From: Rummeliibacillus sp044763875
GTDB lineage: Bacteria; Bacillota; Bacilli; Bacillales_A; Planococcaceae
Length of the DNA: 64,000 nt
Assembly (NCBI RefSeq): GCF_044763875.1
Contig: NZ_JBIWGZ010000003.1
Span: 496,001 to 560,000, forward strand
Direction: 5' to 3'
Shown here: positions 8,427 to 16,777 of the stretch, in pieces
Layout: each line of letters begins with the position of its first letter
How positions within the stretch are numbered: the stretch's first letter is position 1
The notes under the pieces: model-generated
What the model was told of the DNA's origin: nothing
Database searches by the model: none
The model's input: the letters and a program-made list of their open reading frames with translations, nothing else
Program-made: the position numbers and the translations under genes

Positions 8427-9386
8427 TTAGATCGATAATTCTTTCGATAATGTATACATTGATAAATCCGCATTATGTTCCTTGTTAAAGACATCTTTCA
8501 AGTCATAGTCTACCACCATATGATTGCGAATGCCAATAGCTACACCTCCGCGGTTTTCCATTAAGACTTCAACCGCTTTTGCACCGAGTTGACTTGCAAG
8601 TACACGATCTCTAGCTGTTGGCGAACCTCCTCGTTGAATATGTCCTAAGACAGATACACGTGTTTCAATGTCTGCTTTTTCTAGTAGCAATTTTGCTAGT
8701 TCTCCAGCAGACATAACACCTTCTGCAACGATAATGATACTATGCTTTTTACCACGTTCATGCCCTTGTTCTAACCGTTTTACTAATCCATCTATATCAT
8801 TTGGTACTTCAGGGATGATAATCGTTTCAGCTCCTCCTGCAAGTCCTGCCCAAAGAGCTAAGTCACCTGCATCACGTCCCATTACTTCAATAATAAATGA
8901 ACGCTCATGAGAAGTAGCTGTATCACGAATTTTATCAATACATTCTATTACGGTGTTTAGAGCTGTATCAAAGCCAATTGTATAATCTGTTCCAGGAATA
9001 TCATTATCAATGGTTCCTGGAACGCCTATGCATGGGAATCCTTTTTCAGTTAGGGCAAGTGCACCACGGTAAGAGCCATCTCCACCGATCACTACAAGTC
9101 CTTCAATCCCACGTTTTTTTAATTGTTCTATAGCTTTTTGTTGACCTGCATCTGTTTTAAACTCAGGACAACGAGCAGAATATAACGCTGTTCCGCCTCG
9201 CTGTATTATATCGCCTACATCTCCTGCCCCTAAATCTTCGATGTTTCCTTCGATTAAGCCTTGATAACCATGATAAATGCCAGCAACTTCAATTCCATGA
9301 TAAAGTGCTTTTCTGACAACTGCTCGGACAGCAGCGTTCATGCCAGGAGCGTCTCCACCGCTTGTTAATACACCTATTTTTTTCAT
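8427..9386 (-). CDS. pfkA: ATP-dependent 6-phosphofructokinase
   Basis: Phosphorylates fructose 6-phosphate, the committed step of glycolysis. The start chosen is ATG at 9384-9386 (MKKIGVLTSGGDAPGMN), nine bases after AGGAGG; in-frame codons further upstream precede the ribosome site. It has 319 residues, the standard bacterial PfkA length. ATP-binding SGGD is at 9-12 and GGDGS at 101-105. The catalytic TIDND motif has Asp127 at the position known in E. coli. The effector-site basic residues (HERGKKHS) and GGSPTARDR are present. Transcribed with pyk. The TIDND motif and Gly at GGDG mark the ATP-dependent, not the pyrophosphate-dependent, form. Confidence 0.97.
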   Translation of the reverse strand: MKKIGVLTSGGDAPGMNAAVRAVVRKALYHGIEVAGIYHGYQGLIEGNIEDLGAGDVGDIIQRGGTALYSARCPEFKTDAGQQKAIEQLKKRGIEGLVVIGGDGSYRGALALTEKGFPCIGVPGTIDNDIPGTDYTIGFDTALNTVIECIDKIRDTATSHERSFIIEVMGRDAGDLALWAGLAGGAETIIIPEVPNDIDGLVKRLEQGHERGKKHSIIIVAEGVMSAGELAKLLLEKADIETRVSVLGHIQRGGSPTARDRVLASQLGAKAVEVLMENRGGVAIGIRNHMVVDYDLKDVFNKEHNADLSMYTLSKELSI

Positions 9387-9528
9387 CTTAATCAACCTCC
9401 TGCACATTCTTCACTGGAACATTGAATTTTAGGTAAGGTACTAAATCAAATGTTTGGATATGACTTCAAAATGTCTATTGAACCGTAATTTATAAAATCC
9501 TCAAATGTTCCATTGTCTGAAAGAAAGA

Positions 9529-9568
9529 GGCTGATTCAAACGATAGTAAACATTCGTTTAAAACAGCC
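9529..9568 (-). terminator. Probable terminator of accD-accA
   Basis: Minus strand: GGCTG pairs with CAGCC, and an internal AAACGAATG/CGTTTGAAT region adds pairs, followed by a pyrimidine-rich tail (TCTTTCTTTC). The T-tract is interrupted, so efficiency is unclear. It separates accA from pfkA. Confidence 0.55.
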
Positions 9569-9620
9569 TTTATCTCAATATAACATTATTTTAACTCGTC
9601 AGACCTCTTTTGAACACCAT

Positions 9621-10574
9621 TTATTCTGAAAAAACGCCAATTTTTCTAAATTTATCGTATCGTTGATCAACTAATTCATCTTCTGTTAGGTCTTTTAATT
9701 CATTTAGTGATTTTAGTAATACTTCTTTTAAGAATTGTGCTTGCTTTTTAACATCTTTGTGAGCTCCACCTAGCACTTCAGGTATAATTTCTTCTATTAT
9801 TTCTTCTTCTTTTAAATTTGGAGCTGTAATTCTCATTGCCTCAGCAGCTTTTTGTGCAAGGGCAGCATCTTTCCACAAAATTGAAGCCGCTCCTTCAGGA
9901 GATATAACAGAGTAGGTTGAATTCTCTAGCATATGCACATGGTTTGCAACACCTAATGCTAATGCACCACCACTTCCACCTTCTCCAATTACTACACTGA
10001 TGATTGGAACCTTTAAACCTGCCATTTCCAATAGATTTCTAGCGATGGCTTCACTTTGACCTCGTTCCTCAGCTGCTTTACCAGGATAAGCACCTTTTGT
10101 ATCGATGAAACAAATTATAGGGCGTTTAAATTTCTCTGCTTGTTTCATTAAGCGTAATGCTTTTCGATAACCTTCTGGATGAGGCATACCAAAATTACGA
10201 CGAATATTCTCTTTTGTATCTTTTCCTCGTTGATGACCAATAATTGTAAATGGTGTTCCTTCAAAAGAAGCAATACCGCCGACAATCGCTTCATCATCTC
10301 CGAAATTACGATCACCATGCAATTCAATAAAATCATTGAAGATTTCATGAACATAATCAAGAGTAGTTGGACGTTCTGGATGACGTGCAATTTGAACTCG
10401 GTCCCAAGGTTTTAAATTATGGTAAATATCTTTTTCAAGTTTAGTAAAACGTTGTTCTAACTGATTTATTTCTTTGGATAAATCTACATCAGCATTTGAT
10501 GTAAAGTCTTTTAACTCTGTTATTTTCGAGCGCAATTGAACAAGCGGCTCCTCAAAAGGTAATGTCTTTACCAT
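9621..10574 (-). CDS. accA: Acetyl-CoA carboxylase carboxyltransferase subunit alpha
   Basis: The alpha half of the carboxyltransferase that makes malonyl-CoA for fatty-acid synthesis; it pairs with AccD. 317 residues, close to the Bacillus 325. Visible family blocks: N-terminal coiled region (INQLEQRFTKLEKDIYHNLKPWDRVQIARHPERP, in parts), RPTTLDYVHEIF, GRNFGDDEAIVGG-type block (DRNFGDDEAIVGG), FIDTKGAYPGKAAEERGQSEAIARNL (in parts), and the oxyanion-type GEGGSGGALALG. The ATG follows the accD TAA with no gap, and its ribosome site AGGAGG lies inside the accD end, so translation is coupled. This keeps the two subunits in balance. Confidence 0.97.
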   Translation of the reverse strand: MVKTLPFEEPLVQLRSKITELKDFTSNADVDLSKEINQLEQRFTKLEKDIYHNLKPWDRVQIARHPERPTTLDYVHEIFNDFIELHGDRNFGDDEAIVGGIASFEGTPFTIIGHQRGKDTKENIRRNFGMPHPEGYRKALRLMKQAEKFKRPIICFIDTKGAYPGKAAEERGQSEAIARNLLEMAGLKVPIISVVIGEGGSGGALALGVANHVHMLENSTYSVISPEGAASILWKDAALAQKAAEAMRITAPNLKEEEIIEEIIPEVLGGAHKDVKKQAQFLKEVLLKSLNELKDLTEDELVDQRYDKFRKIGVFSE

Positions 10575-11432
10575 TTAGATTGCCTCCTTTACATGCAATT
10601 TCACAATTGTGCTAACCGTCTTACGCAAATCGTGACGATCTACAACAGCATCTAATTGGCCATGTGCCAATAAAAATTCAGATGTTTGGAAATCATTTGG
10701 AAGTTTTTCTCTCACCGTTTGTTCAATCACACGGCGACCCGCAAAACCGATTAATGCTTGTGGTTCTGCTAAGTTAATATCACCTAGGGAAGCAAAACTT
10801 GCAGAGACACCACCAGTTGTTGGATGCGTCATAATTGAAATAAATAAATTCCCTTTTGCTCCATGGCGTTCGAGCGCAACACTTGTTTTTGCCATTTGCA
10901 TAAGAGAAATGACACCTTCTTGCATTCTAGCTCCACCACTTGCAGTAAAGATAATAAATGGAACACCAAGCTCTGTAGCTTTTTCAATCGCTCTCGTAAT
11001 TTTTTCCCCAACAACAGATCCCATAGACCCCATACGGAAAAATGAATCCATCACGGCAACAACAACTTGTTTCTCTTCTAATTTCCCTACTCCCGTTAAA
11101 ACAGCCTCATTTAATCCAGTCTTTTTTATATCTGATTTAACTTTTTCAACATAACCTGGGAAATTCAGTGGATTCACTGTTTGTAAATGATCATCAAGTG
11201 AATGGAATGTTCCTTCATCTAAAAAGTCATCGATTCGTTCTTTCGCATTCATTTTATGATGGTAATGACAATTTGGACAAACCTTTTGGTTTTTTTGTAA
11301 ATCCTTTGTCAGCATGACATGATTACATTCTGGACATTTTGTCATGATACCTTCAGGTACGTCATGTTGTTCGCGTGTAATCGTTATATTCTTATTAGGT
11401 TTATTTTTTTTAAATAAATCTCGAATACTCAT
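10575..11432 (-). CDS. accD: Acetyl-CoA carboxylase carboxyltransferase subunit beta
   Basis: Beta half of the carboxyltransferase. 285 residues. An N-terminal four-Cys zinc ribbon is clear: Cys33, Cys36, Cys52, Cys55 (TKCPECNHVM ... KVCPNCHYHH). The crotonase-fold domain follows with FRMGSMGSVVGEKI, TASGGARMQEGVISLMQMAKTS and HPTTGGVSASFASLGD. In E. coli and S. aureus the zinc ribbon is reported to bind nucleic acid and regulate expression; that is not tested here. It starts two bases after the GntR gene stop, inside the regulator-accD-accA unit. Confidence 0.97.
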   Translation of the reverse strand: MSIRDLFKKNKPNKNITITREQHDVPEGIMTKCPECNHVMLTKDLQKNQKVCPNCHYHHKMNAKERIDDFLDEGTFHSLDDHLQTVNPLNFPGYVEKVKSDIKKTGLNEAVLTGVGKLEEKQVVVAVMDSFFRMGSMGSVVGEKITRAIEKATELGVPFIIFTASGGARMQEGVISLMQMAKTSVALERHGAKGNLFISIMTHPTTGGVSASFASLGDINLAEPQALIGFAGRRVIEQTVREKLPNDFQTSEFLLAHGQLDAVVDRHDLRKTVSTIVKLHVKEAI

Positions 11433-11434
11433 AA

Positions 11435-12082
11435 CTATTCTCTCCCTTTATGTAGTAACTTTGTCCAAGATTCAAAGGCAATAATTGCCTTTTTGGTATG
11501 TCCAAGCATAATTTCACTTATTAAAGTTTGTAGTTGTGGCTTTTCTTCTTCAGTCGAAAGCCCAGTATATGGCTCTTTGCCATATTGTTTTAAAAGTATC
11601 CAAATTTTAAGCACGAGTCTGTTATTTGATGTAATAATAATTTCTCTCATCAAATCTTCACGTGCAATTCGTCCTTCTGCAATCACGTTTGTTAACAAAC
11701 TCTCCCACACCGGTAAATTCCGAAGCGTCTCATCTTCCGCTACAATGCGGATTGCATCACGTTCTAAAATCATCCTTGTTTCGTGAACATTTCTTAAATC
11801 CTTTTCCTCTTGTAAAATAAACGTCGATAACACTTCGACTAATTGATGATTATGAAAATCCGCTACAAAGGTTCCCCCACCTCTACGGGTTTCAATCAAG
11901 CCTAATAATTCTAGACTGCGTAGTGCTTCTCTAATAGAAGAACGGCCCACATTTAAACGCTCTGCAAGAACACGTTCTGACGGAATTTTACCCCCAGGTG
12001 GAATTTTCTCATCCTGAATAATCCCACGCAATTCACGTACAATCTGTATAAACATTTTCGAAGCAGGTTTTTCTACGCTCAT
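11435..12082 (-). CDS. GntR-family regulator (FadR/FCD-type) of the acc operon
   Basis: 215 residues: an N-terminal winged helix (residues about 10-75; PSERVLAERLNVGRSSIREALRSLELLGLIETRRGGGTFV in parts, the GntR signature) and an all-helical C-terminal ligand domain of the FCD type (ETRMILERDAIRIVA near 101-115). It is the first gene of an operon with accD and accA (gap two bases). A palindrome with a TGGTnnnACCA core lies over its own start point. This is the operator type of the FadR/PdhR/LldR branch, so autoregulation with control of acetyl-CoA carboxylase is likely. A regulator here next to accDA is common in Bacillales, usually with a malic enzyme gene between it and dnaE. No malic enzyme gene lies here. 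The ligand is unknown. Confidence 0.85.
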   Translation of the reverse strand: MSVEKPASKMFIQIVRELRGIIQDEKIPPGGKIPSERVLAERLNVGRSSIREALRSLELLGLIETRRGGGTFVADFHNHQLVEVLSTFILQEEKDLRNVHETRMILERDAIRIVAEDETLRNLPVWESLLTNVIAEGRIAREDLMREIIITSNNRLVLKIWILLKQYGKEPYTGLSTEEEKPQLQTLISEIMLGHTKKAIIAFESWTKLLHKGRE

Positions 12083-12117
12083 ACTTTGTCTCCTCAGTGT
12101 TCCTTTTATGTCCTAAA

Positions 12118-12136
12118 AAAGTGGTCTGACCACTTT
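12118..12136. promoter_or_regulatory. FadR-type operator palindrome
   Basis: aaagtggtctgaccacttt is a perfect 19-bp inverted repeat with the TGGT-N3-ACCA core known for FCD-subfamily GntR regulators. On the minus strand a TATAAT (12142-12147) lies just upstream, so the palindrome covers the start point of the GntR-accD-accA transcript. A regulator bound here would block initiation. Confidence 0.75.
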
Positions 12137-12182
12137 TGAATATTATAATACATAAATTGTTATAGTTAGTAAAGTATAAAGT

Positions 12183-12211
12183 AAAAAAACTGTGCGATGG
12201 TCACACAGTTT
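12183..12211 (-). terminator. Terminator of dnaE
   Basis: Minus strand AAACTGTGTGA pairs with TCGCACAGTTT, followed by a run of T. It lies just after the dnaE stop and insulates the acc operon promoter. Confidence 0.8.
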
Positions 12212-12242
12212 AGACAAATTTCCTATGTTTTCATAGTTTTTT

Positions 12243-15200
12243 CTATGCTGAAATAACTGTGCATTTCTTTAATATAATTTGTGGTTGTCCTTTTCTCACC
12301 TCAACAACCCCTTCAACAAGCATCATTTGGTCTTCTTTTATCCATTCAACTGCAGATAAATATTCTTTCGGGAAAATAGTTACAGAGATACTTCCCATTT
12401 CATCCTCTAAATCTATAAATCCCATCAATTCGCCCTTTTTAGTTCTAATTTGTTTAATAGAAGCTATTAACCCTACCATTTTGACATATTGTCTACCAGT
12501 CATATGTCGAATCATATCCGTCGTTGCTGACTGAATCTGTTGGTCTTGCTTCACCTTTTGTACTGGATGTGTAGAAATATAGAACCCTAGCACTTCTTTT
12601 TCAAATTGTAATTTTATTTTTTCTGGAATCGGACTTGCTTTAGCATGTTTCGGTTTACCAAAGAAAAATGACAGATCATCTAATAGTTGCCCCTCTTCAT
12701 CAGGTCGGTACAATTCAGCGTGTTTAACTGCTGCATCAATCGTTGCTAGCAACTCCGCTCGATTTCTTCCAAATTCGTCAAGGGCACCAGCTTTAACTAA
12801 TGGTTCTACTGATTTACGAGTGAAATGTACAGCAGTTAAATCTAGAGCCATATCAAATATATCCTGCCACTTCTTGTGATCTGCTTTACGAATTTCCATT
12901 ACTTTGTTCAAAAAGGTTTGTGGTACACCTTTAATTGCCGAAAGTGCAAATCGAATTGCACCATTTTGGACTCGGAAGGATCGCCCACTTTCATTAATAG
13001 ATGGTGGTAAAACAGCAATTCCCTTTTGCTTTGCTTCCTGTAATATTTTATTGAACTTTTCACGGTTTCCCACGGTTGAAGTAAGCATTGCTGCATAAAA
13101 ATAAGCAGGAAAGTGAGCTTTTAAGTAGGCCATTTGATAAGAAATCATACTATATGCAACGGCATGGCTTTTTGGGAAACCATAATTCGCAAAACGAACG
13201 ATCAAATTATACACATTTACTGCAATTTGCTCAGAAAATCCATTGGCAATTGAATTTCTTACAAAATGTTCTCTTTCAGAATCAAGTACTTCTTTTTTCT
13301 TTTTACTTACAGCACGGCGCAGTATATCTGCTTCTCCCATTGTGAAGCCTGCCATACGTGAGGCAATAAGCATTATTTGTTCCTGATATACGATGACACC
13401 ATATGTTTCACTTAAAATCGGCTCTAATACAGGATGGGGCATTTCTACTTTTTCTTGATCATGCTTCCGTCTACTATAAACAGGTATGAAATCCATTGGA
13501 CCAGGGCGATATAATGCATTTACTGCTACAATATCTTGAAAAACAGTTGGTCGTATTTCGCGCAACGCCTGTCTCATGCCATCTGATTCCAATTGAAACA
13601 CACCTGTTGTATCGCCATTTTGAAGTAATTCAAATGTTTTTTGATCATGTAATGGAATTTTCTCAAATTGTAAAAATCTCTTTTGGTCATAATAAATCAT
13701 CGAACGAATTCTTTCTAATATCGTTAAATTACGTAATCCTAAAAAGTCCATTTTCAATAAGCCAATCGATTCCACTTCTTGCATCGGCCATTGTGTTAAA
13801 TAAAGGCCTTCATTTCCTTTCTCAATCGGAGCAACATTTACTAACGGTTCGGGACATAAAACGACTCCAGCCGCATGGGTTGATGCATTTCGCGGCAACC
13901 CCTCTAAATTCATGGCCACTTGCATCCACTGTTGCCTAATCTCACTTGAATTAGCAAAACTTCTTAAAGCCCCTGATTGATCCACGGCTTCCTGTAACGT
14001 GATCCCAACTTTTCCTGGTATAAGTGTGGAAATCTGTGCGAGTTCTTCATTACTAAAGCCAAATACTCTGGCAACATCACGTGCTACAGCTTTTGCTGAT
14101 AATGTACCAAATGTAATAATTTGAGATGTGTAGTTAGCACCATACTTTTCAGCTACGTATTCAATCACTTCTTGTCTTCGATAATCTGCAAAATCGACAT
14201 CAATATCTGGCATCGTAATACGTTCTGGATTTAAAAATCGTTCAAATAACAAACCATATTTCAATGGATCTACTTCGGTAATACGAAGAGCATACGCAAC
14301 TAGTGAACTCGCTGAAGAGCCGCGTCCAGGACCAGTTAAAATGTGCTTTTTTCTTGCAAATTGTATATAATCAGCAACGATTAGAAAGTAATCAGCATAG
14401 CCCATATTCGTAATAACATCTAATTCATAAGCCAATCTATCATGATATTCTGCACCTGCATCGGGAATACGATCTTGTAATCCTTTTAAACAGTTTTTTT
14501 GCAGAATCCCAGCTGCTGTTTCACCTTCTGGTAAAGGGAATTTTGGCATATAAAAACGGTCGTAGTCTAGCACTACTTGACAAGATAATAGGATTTCCTC
14601 TGTTGCTTGCAACCATTCAGGTTGGTCATCAAACCATTCTTCGTAATTTTGTCCTGTAGGTAAAAACTGTTTACTTTCTCTTAAAGTAAGTTTTTCTTGA
14701 TCTGCCATTTTAACTCCAGTTGAAATGGCCTTAGCAACTTCAAAAGTAAAGGCATGTTCTTCATTAGCAAAAGTGCTTAAATGAGTCGCACAAATTTTAA
14801 TAGAGTGTTCACTACAAAATGTAACAACACTCTCTTCCGCATTACTTCTGATTCCTCCAGGTCGGTCGATTCCAATCACTAAATGCTCAAAACCAAAGAT
14901 ATTCATAAGTTTTTCTATTGCTTGAAATGGAGCTTCTTGTTGCCAAGCATCACTCGTTACTGGCACTAAAGTGATACAGCCTTTATGATAACCTTCTAAC
15001 CAGCGGAGTGGCAGCGTTTCACTATCTCGTAAAGAAATAGACGAAGTGATTTTCAATAGATTATGATAGCCATCCATATTTTTCGCATATAACACTAGTG
15101 GTCTAATATCCTCTGTAGAGAATTCTACTTGTACTGTTAAACCGATTACAGGATGAATCGCTGTTTTTTTCAGAGCATGCCAAAAAGGCAGTAGCCCATA

Positions 15201-15335
15201 AAATTTTGAATTCGTAATGGCTACAGCCTTCGCATTTTCTTGTTGAAGGAAGGAAATGAGCTCACCTATGCGAATTGTACTTTTTAGCATGTCTGCAGCT
15301 GTTACAATTTGAGAGTATACGGGTTGCAACATCAT
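12243..15335 (-). CDS. dnaE: DNA polymerase III alpha subunit DnaE
   Basis: Second replicative polymerase of low-GC Gram-positives; in B. subtilis DnaE extends RNA primers before PolC takes over. 1030 residues, versus about 1115 in B. subtilis. Domains: PHP-like region (1-200), polymerase core with GPGRGSSASSLVAYALR near 335, the catalytic PDIDVDF Asp motif near 375-381, FGTLSAKAVARDVARVFG, ALYRPGPMDF, tandem helix-hairpin-helix region near 790-860, and a C-terminal OB fold (about 935-1030; VKMVGLIASIKQIRTKKGELM in parts). The usual N-terminal H-x-H of the PHP metal site is absent: the protein begins MMLQPVYSQIVTAADML. Exonuclease activity from this domain is therefore unlikely. The start is an ATGATG pair, so one residue is uncertain. 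Confidence 0.95.
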   Translation of the reverse strand: MMLQPVYSQIVTAADMLKSTIRIGELISFLQQENAKAVAITNSKFYGLLPFWHALKKTAIHPVIGLTVQVEFSTEDIRPLVLYAKNMDGYHNLLKITSSISLRDSETLPLRWLEGYHKGCITLVPVTSDAWQQEAPFQAIEKLMNIFGFEHLVIGIDRPGGIRSNAEESVVTFCSEHSIKICATHLSTFANEEHAFTFEVAKAISTGVKMADQEKLTLRESKQFLPTGQNYEEWFDDQPEWLQATEEILLSCQVVLDYDRFYMPKFPLPEGETAAGILQKNCLKGLQDRIPDAGAEYHDRLAYELDVITNMGYADYFLIVADYIQFARKKHILTGPGRGSSASSLVAYALRITEVDPLKYGLLFERFLNPERITMPDIDVDFADYRRQEVIEYVAEKYGANYTSQIITFGTLSAKAVARDVARVFGFSNEELAQISTLIPGKVGITLQEAVDQSGALRSFANSSEIRQQWMQVAMNLEGLPRNASTHAAGVVLCPEPLVNVAPIEKGNEGLYLTQWPMQEVESIGLLKMDFLGLRNLTILERIRSMIYYDQKRFLQFEKIPLHDQKTFELLQNGDTTGVFQLESDGMRQALREIRPTVFQDIVAVNALYRPGPMDFIPVYSRRKHDQEKVEMPHPVLEPILSETYGVIVYQEQIMLIASRMAGFTMGEADILRRAVSKKKKEVLDSEREHFVRNSIANGFSEQIAVNVYNLIVRFANYGFPKSHAVAYSMISYQMAYLKAHFPAYFYAAMLTSTVGNREKFNKILQEAKQKGIAVLPPSINESGRSFRVQNGAIRFALSAIKGVPQTFLNKVMEIRKADHKKWQDIFDMALDLTAVHFTRKSVEPLVKAGALDEFGRNRAELLATIDAAVKHAELYRPDEEGQLLDDLSFFFGKPKHAKASPIPEKIKLQFEKEVLGFYISTHPVQKVKQDQQIQSATTDMIRHMTGRQYVKMVGLIASIKQIRTKKGELMGFIDLEDEMGSISVTIFPKEYLSAVEWIKEDQMMLVEGVVEVRKGQPQIILKKCTVISA

Positions 15336-15350
15336 CGCTTCCTTTCTTTT

Positions 15351-16292
15351 CTAGGCTTCTTTACAAAGCGCTTGTATTTTACCAATCAATTCTTCTGCTT
15401 CAGTCCAATCAAAAATTTTAGCGCCTGAAGCCATTGGGTGACCACCACCACGATATTGTTTTGCTACAGTATTAATCACTGGTCCTTTAGAACGTAAACG
15501 AACGCGGATTTGATCTTCTTCCTCTACGAACATAACCCAAGCTTTAATCCCTTTGACATCTCCAAGTGATCCTACTAAAGCTGAAGTATCACTCGCTGTA
15601 ACACCAAATTCTTCTAAAATATTGATAGATAATTTAATAAAAGCTGCTCCATTTTCATCAATAGAGAAATTTTGATAAATGTAACCTTGTAAATGTAATA
15701 GAGAACGGTCTAGCTCATACATGCTATTGAATAGAGCTGTACGATCAAAATCATACTGAATAAGTTCTCCTACTACATTGAATGTAGTTTCAGTTGTACT
15801 TGGATAGATAAAACGACCTGTATCACCAACAATTCCTGCAAATAGTAGTCTTGCAGCTGTCGTATCCATTTTCCATCCGGCTGTTTCTTGACCTTCTTTA
15901 AATAATTCGTAAATCATTTCACTGCATGAACTTGCAGCTGTATTTACCCATATTAAATCACCATAAGCATCATCATTTGGATGATGATCTATTTTGATCA
16001 AAAATTTACCCTTGTTATATCGTTGGTCGTCTACTCGTTCTGTATTTGCTGTATCCGTACAAATAACCAATGCATTTTCAAAAACATCATCAGCAATACT
16101 TTCAGGGTGACCTAAATAGTCAAATGCTAAGTCATGCTCACCAACTGCATAAATCTTTTTTTCTGGATAAGTTGTTTTTAAAATTGCTTGCAATCCCAAT
16201 TGTGAACCGTAAGCATCAGGGTCTGGACGCACATGGCGATGTAAGATAATCGTATCGTTTGTTGCAATCGTTTCAATAATATCTTTTTTCAA
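15351..16292 (-). CDS. nrnA: NrnA (YtqI), DHH-family nanoRNase / pAp phosphatase
   Basis: Bifunctional enzyme that degrades 2-5 nt RNAs and dephosphorylates 3'-phosphoadenosine 5'-phosphate in the cytoplasm. The start chosen is TTG at 16290-16292, six bases after TTGGAGGG, giving 313 residues, the B. subtilis length. An upstream in-frame ATG would place the ribosome site inside the protein. Metal-binding motifs are HRHVRPDPDAYGSQ near 18-31, an Asp in ICTDTANT, and the DHH signature IDHHPNDDAYGD. The DHHA1 domain ends with the RNA-binding GGGHPMASGA. Next to dnaE with a 15-base gap on the same strand, so the two are probably cotranscribed. Confidence 0.95.
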   Translation of the reverse strand: MKKDIIETIATNDTIILHRHVRPDPDAYGSQLGLQAILKTTYPEKKIYAVGEHDLAFDYLGHPESIADDVFENALVICTDTANTERVDDQRYNKGKFLIKIDHHPNDDAYGDLIWVNTAASSCSEMIYELFKEGQETAGWKMDTTAARLLFAGIVGDTGRFIYPSTTETTFNVVGELIQYDFDRTALFNSMYELDRSLLHLQGYIYQNFSIDENGAAFIKLSINILEEFGVTASDTSALVGSLGDVKGIKAWVMFVEEEDQIRVRLRSKGPVINTVAKQYRGGGHPMASGAKIFDWTEAEELIGKIQALCKEA

Positions 16293-16412
16293 GAAAAACC
16301 CTCCAATGATTCGTTTATTCATACTAATAGTAATGCCTCCTTACTTTTCGACTATCTTTTTTTTACCAATTTCGTTAAAATAAAGACAGATTTGCTTTTT
16401 AGGAGGAACACC

Positions 16413-16730
16413 ATGAGTAATATCTTAAATATTATTTTAGCATTTTTTATAGTTATTACATTTGTGTTTTACTTATATTTTAAAACCAAGCAATTCCGCA
16501 CAGACTTACCAATTCGTAAAAAATGGTACGCTAACCGTGCAGGCATTGCACTTGGTATCCTTTTGATCCTGTTCGGGATGAACCAAATTATTTTATATCA
16601 TACTGTTCTTACATATGTAGTTTGCGCAATCATGATTGTATTTGGGGTATTTGCTTGTATCAATTATAATAAACGCGTTCGCCACTATGGTCAGTATATT
16701 GAAGAAGAAGAAGAATTGAACAAAAAGTGA
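16413..16730 (+). CDS. ytpI: YtpI-like small membrane protein
   Basis: 105 residues with an N-terminal hydrophobic helix (ILNIILAFFIVITFVFYLYF), a basic loop (RTDLPIRKKWYANRAG) and two more helices (IALGILLILFGMNQIILY; LTYVVCAIMIVFGVFACINY), ending in an acidic tail. This matches the Bacillales YtpI family, of unknown function. The start is ATG at 16413, six bases after AGGAGG; seven in-frame codons upstream are dismissed. It diverges from nrnA and converges on ytoI. The stop codon lies inside a strong hairpin that serves both genes. Confidence 0.85.
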   Translation: MSNILNIILAFFIVITFVFYLYFKTKQFRTDLPIRKKWYANRAGIALGILLILFGMNQIILYHTVLTYVVCAIMIVFGVFACINYNKRVRHYGQYIEEEEELNKK

Positions 16731-16756
16731 TGCACAATATTGTGCATCACTTTTTT
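16722..16756. terminator. Bidirectional terminator between ytpI and ytoI
   Basis: A near-perfect palindrome, AAAAAGTGATGCACAATA with its complement, has a T run after the stem on both strands. It includes the ytpI stop codon. It would end transcripts arriving from either side. Confidence 0.85.
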
Positions 16757-16777
16757 AGTGTTTGCATGTATTGCCTA

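Noticed and set aside
10148..10415. Open frames on both strands within accA (80 and 78 codons)
   Set aside because: They lie wholly within the well-supported accA frame and have no start signals.
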